The translations under genes and the position numbers were made by a program. The notes beneath the pieces are model-generated. The model had not been told where the DNA came from. It saw nothing but the letters and a program-made list of their open reading frames with translations, and searched no databases. Shown here one piece after another: positions 1-10,400 of a DNA stretch of 22,935 nucleotides. Each line of letters begins with the position of its first letter. Position 1 is the stretch's first letter. This DNA is from an uncultured Verrucomicrobiota bacterium (GTDB taxonomy: Bacteria > Verrucomicrobiota > Kiritimatiellia > RFP12 > UBA1067), in NCBI GenBank assembly GCA_945947925.1, contig CAMEZU010000006.1, forward strand, positions 1 to 22,935. The letters are read 5' to 3'.

Positions 1-2
1 TC

Positions 3-1031
3 CTCGTGCTGGCCGTTGCCGTGACGGCGAGGCCTGCTTCGTCCCCGAAAGCCGATCCCCAGCCTGTAGCGCCGGGCGTCACGGGCGAAATCGCCTACGC
101 GCCGGACAATCTGCTTTTCATCTTCCGGGGCGACGGCGATCCGAAGGGGTCGTTCGTCGTCCAGGCGCGGCCGGGCCTGCCGTCGGAGGCACCGTCCGCC
201 GCCCCGATTGTCGTTGCGTTCGAGAACAGGCCGTACGCTCGCTGTGACAGTCTCCTGGCGCGGGCCGCGCACACGCGGCGGACGCCGAAGGCGCGGGGCC
301 ACGTCAACGTCTCCCTCGACCGGAAGACAGGCCAGTGGACCACGCGGCTGTCCATTCCGTTCCGCCACCGGCTGGATGACTGGCCGTTCTCGAAAGACGG
401 GAGGCGGCGGCCGCGGCCCTGGTGCGCGGCCGTCACCTATCGGGACGGCGACGGGAAAGAACATGCCTGGGGCACGGCGGAGGATCCGCTGGTGATCTCC
501 TGGAAGCGTTCGGCCTCCTTCGCCTCGGCGCGCGATGCGCTCTTCCGCGACAGGGGGATTGTCGGGGAATACCACAGTGCGCGGTGGAAGTACAACTCGG
601 TCTTCGACTTCAGCCAGAAGGAGCGGTGGATTGGCTTTCGCGATCCGGGCGTCGAGACGTTTGTCTGGCGGCAGGCCGACTCGGAACGGCTCTTTCACGA
701 ACGATACGCCCGGACGGTGTACCAGTCGTCTGACGGGCTCGTCGATCTCCTGGACGACTGGGGCGGCAATCGGAAGGCGAAGATTCTCGACATGGCCGAG
801 CCGGCGCGCCAGCGCGCCTTTGACGGGCTTGGCGGGCTGGCCTCGGCCTCGGAGGCGCTTGCGGACGCGCGCCGCCGCTATCTGCTCGACCGCTTCATGG
901 GACGCGAGCTCCCGCCGGTCGTCCCGGAGCGGGCGCGTGCAGAGGAGTCCGTCAAAGTGCCGCTCGTGCCGGACGTCGACGGCGATGACGCGGGGGAGGT
1001 GACGCTGGATGACGAGGAATTGGAGTTCTGA
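3..1031 (+). CDS. Secreted protein, possible CBM9-like sugar-binding domain (5' end outside window)
   Basis: The frame is open to the window edge. The first visible residues (LVLAVAVTA, then RPASS) look like the end of a signal peptide, so the true start lies shortly upstream; the GTG at 6 falls inside that hydrophobic stretch and is unlikely to be the start. About 340 residues are visible. Residues 25-170 look like a beta-sandwich with a late segment of the type seen in CBM9-like domains: a W-x-x-R-L-S-I-P-F strand, a proline-rich turn, then an AWG...P...W ending. The rest, to about 300, is mostly helical and unrecognised. The C-terminus is very acidic (VTLDDEELEF). Its stop lies 1 bp before the next start, so the two genes are surely co-transcribed. 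Secretion and the pairing with a GH123-like gene suggest a carbohydrate-binding partner. The fold is matched by eye only and could be another sugar-binding or DOMON-like sandwich. Confidence 0.55.
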   Translation, partial: LVLAVAVTARPASSPKADPQPVAPGVTGEIAYAPDNLLFIFRGDGDPKGSFVVQARPGLPSEAPSAAPIVVAFENRPYARCDSLLARAAHTRRTPKARGHVNVSLDRKTGQWTTRLSIPFRHRLDDWPFSKDGRRRPRPWCAAVTYRDGDGKEHAWGTAEDPLVISWKRSASFASARDALFRDRGIVGEYHSARWKYNSVFDFSQKERWIGFRDPGVETFVWRQADSERLFHERYARTVYQSSDGLVDLLDDWGGNRKAKILDMAEPARQRAFDGLGGLASASEALADARRRYLLDRFMGRELPPVVPERARAEESVKVPLVPDVDGDDAGEVTLDDEELEF

Positions 1032-1032
1032 C

Positions 1033-4000
1033 ATGCTGAGGATGACGATCGCCCTGGTCGGGGCCATGCTGGCGCTCGCCGCCGCCGCCGAAGGCGAGTT
1101 CGCCTTCTCGTATCGCTTCCGGATCGATCCCGGCGCCGGCACGCAGCCGGTCGCCTTCGGCCTGAAGCACCTGGCGCATCCGTGCCTAGCGGAGGCGCCG
1201 TTCGAGTTCGCCGTGAAGGACAAGGCCGACGTCGTCGGGGGGAAGCAGCGGAATATGGCCGTCGAGGTCGAATGCGCAACGGGCGGCTGGCATCACGTGG
1301 CGTTTGCCTATTCGGCCTCGCGAGGCTGGTGTCGATTCTGGTTCGACGGCAAGCAGCAGCAGGAAGACCGCCTCGAGGCGTCCTGCGAGCTGGACGTTGC
1401 CGCCCTCCTGGCCCAGAAGCCGCCGAAGGGCTTCCCCGGCGAGGTGACGGCGATTCGGACTTTCAAGACCGTGCCGACGGAGGAGGAGCTGTTCGCCGGC
1501 CGGATCCCGGAAGCGGAACGACGGGCCGCGAAGGCGGCCTTTGAGGCGGCTGCCGCGCAGGACGGCGTCCAGCCCGCCTTTGCGGCCTGGTGCCGGGCGA
1601 AGGCCGCCGAGGCCGCCGCCTTTGGCGACGAAGGCGACCTCGGCGCGTGGCATCGGCTGGAGACGCTTCGCCGGCGCCTGCCGAAGCTGCTGCCGCTGGC
1701 GCGGACGGCGGCTGACGCGACCGTGCTGCCGTTTGCCATCAACCGCTACGCGCCGACCAAGCACGTGCCGTTTGCCGTGCCGGAGGACGCCCGTCCGTTT
1801 GCCGGGCTGTCGATCCGGGCGGCGCGCGACGAGTGGGACTGCGAAAGCTTCATGATCCATCCGTTCGCGGACGCGAAGGGCTTCTTCATGGAGCCGGGCG
1901 ACTTGAAGGGTCCGGACGGCGCCACGCTTCCCGGCGCGCTCATCGACATTCGCGTCGTCACGTGCTGGTATCAGTGCCGCGGGGCGTGGAACACCTGGTT
2001 TGGCGCCGGACGCGACATGCCGGCGCTCTGTCCCGAACTGCTGGTCCACGACGACGCGTTCATGCGCGTCGACACGGACGCGCGGCGGAACCTCCTGCGG
2101 ACGATCAATTCCGACGGCATCGACTACGTGGACATCAGCGAGCGGCTGCACGAGGACGTGGCGCGCCCGTTCAAGCTGAACCTCGAGCGGGTGGAGGACG
2201 CGAAGACGTTCCAGCCGCTTGATCTCCGGGAAGGCGTGATGCGGCAGTTCTGGCTGACGCTCAAGGTGCCGGACGGGCAGAGACCGGGCCGCTACACGGG
2301 GTCGATCGCGCTGACGGTCGGTGGCCGCCCGGCGGGGCGCCTGCCGCTGACGGTCGTCGTCCATCCGTTCCGCCTGCCGTGGCCAGCCCCGCACTACGAC
2401 ATCGACAAGCCGATGATCCACGCCTGGTACCACCATTGCGCAATCAAGGACAAGCTCGCCGACTCCTTTGCCGTCGGGGGCATCTCCCCGGGGATGGGCT
2501 TTGACCAGGCCGTCCGGCGCACGGATGCCGAATACCGCAACTTCGTCGAGCACGGGGCGGGAAACATCTTCTGCGACACGTACGGCGGCCGCACGAACGA
2601 CTGGGACCTGGCGGACGCCGAAGCCGTCCTCCTGAAGCGGAACGGCGCCGTGCTGGATCCTCTTTTTGGAAACGTGAGCATTCCGACCGGGTTCGCCGAC
2701 ATGGGCGCCAATCCGCCTCGCGGCGTGACCGACTTTAGCGTCGAGGCGAACTTCGAAGCCTGGAGCCGGGAGATGGCCGCCTACTCCAACAGCTGGCGAC
2801 TGGCCGCGCAGAAGCTCAAGGAGACGTACGGGCATACGCGCGTGGTGTGCTACGGCCTCGACGAGGCCGGCCCCGAGGTCGTCCGCCGCGAGATGCCGTT
2901 CATGGCGACGGCCAACCGGTTCGGCGGTCTGACCTACACGACGCAGGGAAGGCCTGACGAGGCGGCGTTCTTCACCGACTACGACGGCTGCCCGCAGAGC
3001 ATCTGCCGCGAGACGGCGCACAGCTGGCACGCCTCCGGCGCCATCCTGACGACCTATGCGCAGACGCATGGCGGGCCGGAGAACCCCGACCTCTGGCGGC
3101 GGCGGAAGGGGTTGTTCCTCTGGTTCGCCGACTTCGACGGGCAGAACGAATACGTCTGGTACGAGGGGGCGCACCTGTGGAACGAGTTCGTCTACGGCCC
3201 CAGTAGCATCTACAAGAACTTCTGCATGGTCCAGCCGACGAGCGACGGCGTCATCGACACGATCCAGTGGGAGTCCGCGCGCGAGGGCATCGACGACATG
3301 CGCTATGCGACGCTGCTCAAGCGCCTCTGCCGTGCCGCGCGCGAGAGTGGCGACAAGGCGCTCGTCCGCGACGGACGCCTGTTCGACGCCTGGCTGGAGA
3401 CGTGCGACTACCACAAGGCGGACATGGAGGACATCCGCGCGGAGATCGTCCGCCGCATCGTTTCCCTGCAGGAGGCGCTGACGCGCGCGGGCGTTGACGT
3501 CGCCGCGTTTGCCCCGCCCGCCCAGCCGAGGCAGGATCTGCCGCTGCCGAAGCCGAAGAAGATGTCCGGCGACGGATATGCTAGTCGCAATATGTACGAC
3601 TACGCCTGCCGCGCCTGGCTCGAGGAGGGGACGGAGAAGGCCCTGTTCAAGGCGCTTGACGGGTTCCTGCGGCGGCGCCTGGTCAAGGAGGCTGAAGAGA
3701 CGCTCGCGAGGATCGAGGCAGACGCCGGGATCTCGTCTGGCGGAAAGGCGAAGGCGCGCCTTGAGCGCGGGTTCCTCGGCCTCACGCCGACGCGGCACAA
3801 CTGGACGCCGTCCGCCTCGGCGCTCGCGACGGCCCGCAAGGCGCTGGACCGGGCCGTCCTCTATGACAGGCAGCGTGTCGGCGAGGGCTACCTGGTCGCG
3901 ATGTCCATCCGGCTGATGCGGGCGCTTTCGGCCGCCGGCGATCACGAGGGGGCCATCGAGGTCGGCGAGCGCCTGTTTGAAGGCGGGCTGAAGAAGGCCA

Positions 4001-4380
4001 TCGGGTCGCGCGAGTCCGGCATGCATCCGAACGGCCTGGCGATGATGATCGGCGAGGAATACTTCACGCTCGGCCGCTATCGGCAGGCAATCAGGTGGTT
4101 TGATCCGGCGGCACGGGCGAGGAGCTACCATGCGCTCATGCGCAAGGGCGACGCGGCGCGGCGGCAGAAGGACTACGTGACCGCGATGAACGCCTATGCG
4201 GAGGCGGCGAGCACGGTCGACCGGAAGCGGCTTGGCGACAAGTACCGGCAGGTCGTCGGCTTGGTTAGCCAGATGAGCGAGGCGATCCGCCGGAACGGGC
4301 AGCAGAGCCAGAAGTCCGCCCGCAGCAGCCTGGAGCTGGACGACGCGACCGAGGAGATATCCCTGGAAGAGGATGAATGA
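1033..4380 (+). CDS. Secreted LamG + GH123-like (DUF4091) protein with helical TPR-like tail
   Basis: I place the start at ATG 1033, with GGAG at 1022-1025 and a clean signal peptide (MLRMTIALVGAMLALAAAA). The in-frame ATG at 1009 lies inside the previous gene and would put charged residues before it. The product is 1115 aa. Residues 20-150 resemble a LamG/concanavalin-like domain (GWHHVAFAYS...FWFDGK). Residues 250-455 look like the beta-sandwich of GH123/DUF4091 proteins. Residues 455-780 look like the catalytic barrel, with an adjacent Asp-Glu pair D610-E611 (YGLDEA) where GH123 enzymes carry their catalytic dyad, and the family-like ending WESAREGIDDMRY near 747. GH123 enzymes release beta-linked GalNAc; whether this divergent member does is unproven. 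Residues 810-1115 are helical, TPR-like, and end in an acidic tail. That tail is odd for a glycosidase but matches the TPR genes downstream. The stop overlaps the next start by ATGA, implying coupling. Confidence 0.8.
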   Translation: MLRMTIALVGAMLALAAAAEGEFAFSYRFRIDPGAGTQPVAFGLKHLAHPCLAEAPFEFAVKDKADVVGGKQRNMAVEVECATGGWHHVAFAYSASRGWCRFWFDGKQQQEDRLEASCELDVAALLAQKPPKGFPGEVTAIRTFKTVPTEEELFAGRIPEAERRAAKAAFEAAAAQDGVQPAFAAWCRAKAAEAAAFGDEGDLGAWHRLETLRRRLPKLLPLARTAADATVLPFAINRYAPTKHVPFAVPEDARPFAGLSIRAARDEWDCESFMIHPFADAKGFFMEPGDLKGPDGATLPGALIDIRVVTCWYQCRGAWNTWFGAGRDMPALCPELLVHDDAFMRVDTDARRNLLRTINSDGIDYVDISERLHEDVARPFKLNLERVEDAKTFQPLDLREGVMRQFWLTLKVPDGQRPGRYTGSIALTVGGRPAGRLPLTVVVHPFRLPWPAPHYDIDKPMIHAWYHHCAIKDKLADSFAVGGISPGMGFDQAVRRTDAEYRNFVEHGAGNIFCDTYGGRTNDWDLADAEAVLLKRNGAVLDPLFGNVSIPTGFADMGANPPRGVTDFSVEANFEAWSREMAAYSNSWRLAAQKLKETYGHTRVVCYGLDEAGPEVVRREMPFMATANRFGGLTYTTQGRPDEAAFFTDYDGCPQSICRETAHSWHASGAILTTYAQTHGGPENPDLWRRRKGLFLWFADFDGQNEYVWYEGAHLWNEFVYGPSSIYKNFCMVQPTSDGVIDTIQWESAREGIDDMRYATLLKRLCRAARESGDKALVRDGRLFDAWLETCDYHKADMEDIRAEIVRRIVSLQEALTRAGVDVAAFAPPAQPRQDLPLPKPKKMSGDGYASRNMYDYACRAWLEEGTEKALFKALDGFLRRRLVKEAEETLARIEADAGISSGGKAKARLERGFLGLTPTRHNWTPSASALATARKALDRAVLYDRQRVGEGYLVAMSIRLMRALSAAGDHEGAIEVGERLFEGGLKKAIGSRESGMHPNGLAMMIGEEYFTLGRYRQAIRWFDPAARARSYHALMRKGDAARRQKDYVTAMNAYAEAASTVDRKRLGDKYRQVVGLVSQMSEAIRRNGQQSQKSARSSLELDDATEEISLEEDE

Positions 4381-4405
4381 CGAACATGAACCAAAGAAAT
4401 ATGAT
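4377..4405 (+). promoter_or_regulatory. Possible internal sigma70-type promoter with 10-bp palindrome
   Basis: ATGACG (4377-4382, 4 of 6 matches to the -35 consensus) is followed after 17 bp by TATGAT (4400-4405, 5 of 6). The surrounding DNA is clearly AT-richer than the rest. The -10 overlaps a perfect palindrome, ATGATATCAT at 4401-4410. Transcription would begin near 4412, giving a leader of only about 7 nt before ATG 4419, or none for the 4377 start. It would let the TPR/ExbBD block be expressed apart from the glycosidase genes. Such matches arise by chance in AT-rich DNA. Confidence 0.25.
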
Positions 4406-7400
4406 ATCATTTGAAAGTATGAAAAACTGTGCCTTTAAATTTGGAATGCTCGCGTTTTCCGCGGTGTTCGCGTTTAGTCTCGTTGCCTCTCCCGAGCAGG
4501 ATTTCGAGGCGGCCGTGAAGGCCGGCCAGCCGCTGAGCGCGGAAGCCGCGTACGTGAAGCTCGTGAAGGCGGGCAAGGCTGTCTCGCCGCGCATCCACCT
4601 GCAGGCGGCGGAGGTCGCGCGCGCGCTCGGCAAGGGTACGGCCTATGACGACCGCACGCTCCTCTATCTTCGCCTTGAGAAGGGGTGGAACGCCGACGTC
4701 GAGCGGGCGCTGTGGCGGCTGTGCTCGTCGGGTTCCGACGTCGATCTCTTCGCGCGCCTGAACGGCAACACGAAGGCCGATCGTGCGCTTTGGTCCGTCG
4801 GGCGCGACATGCTGGGGCGCCTCGCGGCGGCGAACCGTCCGCAGGAGCTCCTGAAGCTCGCCGACCTCATGATGTCGAAGTTCCCGCAGAAGGATCGCCT
4901 CAACAGCATTCTCAGCGTCCTTCACGACAACAGTCGCAACTGCGGGCCGAACTATCCGAAGGCCGAGCTCGCGCAGGTGATCCTGCGCCATGCGGGCCTC
5001 GGGGCGTGCGAGAGCTTCTGGAATCTCCTGAACCACGGCAACCAGCGTGACGCCTTTGCGCCGGAGTTCGCGGCGAACTACGTTGCGCGCAATGGCGGCG
5101 AGATTGCCGACGACCTTCTCGCGCGCGTGCTGGATGCGCTCGACTACGACAACGTCGACGGGGAGAAGGATGCGGCGAAGGCCGCGGCGCGCGATGTGCG
5201 CGTGATGGCCGCGAAGAAGGCCAAGAAGACGATTTTCGACGGCAAGCATCCGCAGTCCGCGCGCAAGTACGTGTGGGTGGCGGGCGGTCGCCTTCCGAAG
5301 GCGTTTTTCCCGAAGTGGAAGAAGGACGAGCCGGTGGTGGGGCTGAAGGCGCTTTACGACCGTCTCACGACGTCCGACCTCTACAAGGAGAGCGAGGACT
5401 ATCGCCGGGACGTCCAGAACATGCGCAACAGCCTCATGCGCTTGAAGCGCTTCTCGGCGCAGGAGTGCGCGGCGCTCGTCGACGCCGAACCGGCGTCGTT
5501 CCCGGCCGACTGGCTGGGCGACTACAGCTCGCTCGGCAGCGTCAGCAAGGCCGTGCAGGACACGAAGTCGACGGCGCCGATCGCGAAGCTGGCGAAGAAG
5601 TATCCGAAGCAGGCCGATGCGATCTACCGTCAGTATTTCAGCTCCTATGTGGCCGCCAACGATCAGAAGGGCGACATCGCGGCCGTGAAGCGCATTTTCA
5701 TGGACATCGCGAAGCAGTCGTCCGACTTCGGCTACGGGCCGATCGACCAGGTGGTCAGCTGGTGCAAGGGCATGTCCGTCGCCGACAAGCTCGCGCTCTT
5801 CAAGTCGGCCTATACGGTGACGGGCTGGAGCGGCACGTGGAAGGAGTTCACGAATCGTGCGGCGCGGGGTAATGACAAGGATCCGTTCTACGGCAATGCC
5901 GAGGTCAAGAAGTTCGGCGCCGCGATGAAGGAAGGCGACCTCCCCGGCGATCCGCTCCTCAAGCTTTTCGCCCAGGCATCGCGCGCGAAGAACGCGCCGG
6001 ACATGGCCGCGCTCGTGCCGGAGTTCAAGAAGCTCTGTCCGTGGAAGTACAACGAGGGCAAGACCGACCGTGAAAACAGGATCGGCAACTCCTTCCTGAA
6101 CCGCTATTTCGAACTCGCCTGCAATGCGGCCGAGGCCGACTGCCGCACGTACGTGGAGCTCGCGATCGAGAAGATGTCGAAGTCGGGGCCGGAGCCGGGC
6201 AGGATCGAGCACTGCCTGCGCAGGGTGAAGGACGCGAACCTGTGGCTCTCCTACAACCGCGCGCGCGCCTTGGTCGTCGGCAACCACGATCCGCTCGCCG
6301 GCCATTCCGTGGCAAAGGATTCGGAGAAGCCCGCCGACGGCATCGACATGAAGAAGATGACGCCGTACAATGCCAGCCAGTATCTCCGCAACAACTGGGG
6401 CAACGTCAAGTCGGGTCCGGCGCGCGACCAGCTCATGCTCGACTACCTGGCGTCGCATCCGTACGCCGAGCAGAACCGCGACGGCATCAACTGGGCGCTC
6501 GCGACGGCGCAGGACTACGCCATGTGGCGCAAGGATTTCGCCGCGAAGTTCCCGGTCGATGACGCGCTCAAGCAGCTGCTCGCCGACAAGGAGCCGGTCC
6601 TCCAGTGGGATTGCTACCTGAACGTCCTTCGCCTTGCCTATCGTGCGGGCAAGTACGAGGCCGCGCTCCAGCAGTATGCCGCCTGGGCGGACGCCCTGGA
6701 GGTCCAGGATCGCCTCGGCGCCTACAACCTTCTCCTCTCCAGCGGCATTCTTCTGCTCCGTGAGGACGGCAAGAACACGTACTGGGATTGGTTCCCGGGC
6801 TGGTACAAGCTGCTGACCGACAAGTATGCGGCGGCGCTCAAGGCGGTGCCGGATGTGCGCGCCGGCGTCTGCACGCTGGGCTTTGACGGCAGTCGCCTCG
6901 ATGCGCTCAAGAACCGCCGCGCCGAGCTTGCGAAGAGCGAGACGAACGCGACGCAGGTCGCGAAGATCGACGCCTTCTACGACACGATGACCGACAAGGT
7001 CCTCGCGGGCATGCGCAATTCGGTTGGCGACAGCAACGAGACGATGGCCTGGCACAGCCGTCTTCGCAAGGCGATTGAAAAGAAGGATGCCGTGGGTGCC
7101 GCGGCGATTGCCCGCCGCACGGGCGCATCCATCATGTGTCACTGGCTGGGCGACGGCTATCTGAAGCAGGTGCTGGAGGACTTCAAGGCGTCGGGTGCTA
7201 ACGAGGCGTTCTACCTCTATGTCGACGCCATCTCCGGCGACCAGCCGGGCTGGCTTGTCTCGCTCGCGGCCAAGTACCGCGCCGAGCTTGCTTCGACGCT
7301 TCCGGGCATCTATCCGGTCGGCGAGAACGATCCGGCGTATCCGCTCTACGTGGCGGCGGACGAGCTCTCGAAGAAGAACCCGGAGCGCGCGTGGCAGATC

Positions 7401-10400
7401 CTGCAGGATCCGAAGAACCAGACCGTGTTCGAGCGCGAGGCGCTGAAGCTGCCGCCCAACTTCGTGATCTGGGGCGTCGAGCAGCTGCGCATGGACCGCG
7501 GCGAGAAGGACAAGCTTCTCCTGAAGGCGCGTCAGATCGCGACGGCGATTCTCGCGCAGGAGTCGAAGGTCTCGCCCGAGATGGCGGCGGCGATGGTCCT
7601 CTCCCGTGCCGAGGGCTACCGCGACCAGCAGAACTTCGAGGCCGCGAAGCTCGAGTACCAGTCACTCCGCGACAATCCGACGTATCATGCGACCAAGTAC
7701 GGCAAGAAGGCGATGTTCCGCGCGATGGACCTGCAGATCGCGTCCGGCAACGTCCAGGGCGCCGAGGCGACGCTTGAGTACTGGCTCAGCCAGAACGACC
7801 GCGAAATCCAGGCGCAGGCCCACTACTTCATGGCGCTGATCGCGTTTGACCGCAAGGACTTCGACGAGTGCATCAAGCAGCTGCGCCAGGTCTTCGCGAT
7901 CAACCTGACGCACACGGAGGGACGCTTCCTCCACGGCCAGTGGAAGCTGGCGACGAACAGCGAAGTCGACGACACGGACGTTCTCGTCGGCGACCTGACC
8001 GAGCGCAACATGATCCGTCCCGGCAGCCAGCTCACGGTCACGGTGCAGGACTCGAACCTCTCCGTCGCCGGTGGCGGTGCATCGATCCCGGTGATCGTCC
8101 GCACCGAGCCGGGCAAGGACGAGGAGCGCATCAACCTCTATCCGACGAGCCGCGACCCGTCCAACTTCAAGGGCCTCATCGAGGTCCAGCTCGGCAAGGC
8201 GTGTCGGTCGAACCGCGTTCTCGAGGTGATCGGCGACGACACCGTTTCGTACGTGATCGATCCCGACTTCCTCAAGGAGCGCGGCTTGCCGCTGAACGAG
8301 CCGAAGTGTCTCAGGGTCATTGACGACGCCAAGCTCGCGATGGGGGCCGGCGCGCCGCGCACGGAGGAGAAGAAGACCGAGAAGGGACTCAAGGACCTGC
8401 TGGACGAGGACCACAGCCTCGAGGATACGGGCGTTTCCAGGAGGCTCCGTCCCGGCAACCCGCTCTACGTGGTCGTGCAGGACCGTGACCGTTCGCTCGG
8501 CGGCGAGGCCGACAGCCTGCGGGTCTCGATCGAGACCAGCTCCGGCGACCGCCTCGACGACTACGAGCTCAAGGAGGAGAAGCCGTTCTCCGGCGTCTTC
8601 CGCGGCAAGATCGCGACCTCGTTGCCGCCGCCGCGCGCTTTTGCGCACGACACCGCTGCGGGCATGAATCCGGGCGATGTCATCAACGAGAACAAGAAGG
8701 GCGGCTGGAAGTCGCTCTCCGACGGGCAGCCCGGCAAGTGGTTCGAGGTCGACACGATGGGCTCCTACCTCTTCTCCGAAATCACGCTTGATACGCCGAG
8801 CGTCGAGGACGTGAAGGCGATCCAGCTCGTCGGCCGCATGGGCTCGAAGGTGATGCAGCTCGGCCGTCTCCCCGCAGAGACCGAGATGTCGAAGCTCTAT
8901 CTCCGCCGACAGCAGCAGTACGACCGCCATCCGCGTCGCTCGCTCGCGGACCTCCGCGCGTTCTGCCAGACCGACCGCGCGGCGAAGCGCCACATCGTCG
9001 AGAAGATCGAGTACCGCGCGCTCGGCAACGACTGGCAGACCGCGCTCTACTCCGGTCCGTTCGCCGCGCCGGAAGGTGTCGATTCGCTCCGGTTCCGCAT
9101 CCAGCCGGTTTCGGGCAAGAAGGACGCGCTCCGCAACCTTTGGGTCACGTTCGCGCTGGACGGCGAGGAGATCTTCTCCGGCCAGGGCTTCAAGCTTCAG
9201 GATGCGCTGGTGACGGCGGACCTCGCGCCCGGCTGCCACCAGTTCGAGCTGGCGGTCGTCTCCAACAACCACGACGACGACTTCGACCTCGTCTGGGAGC
9301 CGATGGGCAAGGGGCCGCAGGCGTTCCCGTCCGACTGGTTCAGCGCTGAGAAGCACGAGGCGCTCAAGAAGTTCGTCAAGGAGCAGGCGCAGATCGTGAA
9401 GACGGCGAACGGCTTCAAGGCGGTGTTCGAGAAGCCGGTCAGGCTGCGTTCCTTCCGCTGGGAGTTTGCGGATGTGAAGAGCCCCGACGTCTCGATTTCG
9501 CGCATCAGCGCGAAGGACGACCGCGGCGAGGACGTCCTGCCGGTCGAGAGCGACTTCTCCGACTCGCAGTCCAACAAGACGCTTGAGGTCGCGCCGGGCG
9601 ACAAGATCACCGTCAAGTACGAGGACGAGCGCACGACCTCCGGCGAGAAGAAGGTGCTGCAGCGTCAGATGGACAGCTCGTTCAACGACGCGAAGGTGCG
9701 CTTCATCTTCGAAGACACGGACGAGAAGGGCGGTGTGACGGCGTGGGACGCGTTCCGCTTCCAGCCGGGCGATTCGCTGGTGATGGCGGTCACCGATCCC
9801 GACTGCGACATTTCCGACGAGGCGGACAAGATCGAGGTCACGATCAAGAACGCGGCGGGCGAGACGTTCACCAAGAAGCTCGTCGAGTTCCAGCCGAAGT
9901 GGGGCTATGGCCGCTCGGAGGATTCCTACGGCATGCACTCAGGTATCTTCATGGGCGTCCTGAAGACCTGTGAGGCGGGCAACACCAAAGCGCCGGCGAA
10001 TGTGCTGCGCGTGAAGAGCGACGACTGCCTCACCGTCAGCTACGAGGACCGCGAGAACACCGATCCGGGCGTTCCGTGCTCACGCTCTGCGCGCATCTTC
10101 GCGGCCCGTCCGTCGCAGCCTTCGCTGACGCTCTTCGACGTCCGCAAGACGCAGGAGATCGACACGTCGGCCGACGCGAAGGTGAAGCTTGAGCGCATTC
10201 GCCGCCGTCCCGGCAACGAGAACGTCAACGTCGTCTACCGCGACGTCCTGACGGCTGCGCCGATGGACGAGAAGGCCGTGGCGACGACGAACCCGATTCC
10301 GGTCAACGTCTCCGCGGGATCGATCCCGGTCCGCGTGAACGACCGTTCGCGCGCCCGTTACGCATGCTCCAAGGTGATGGTCGAGGCGGTCGCGCACAGC

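Noticed and set aside
1186..4410. A 1074-codon open frame on the - strand opposite the GH123-like gene
   Set aside because: It is a shadow of high third-position GC: Arg/Val/Leu-rich translation, no signal peptide or domain marks, and the + strand gene has clear family motifs. The same applies to long - strand frames at 4407-7142, 7662-9938, 10080-11693, 17748-19676 and 20158-21813.
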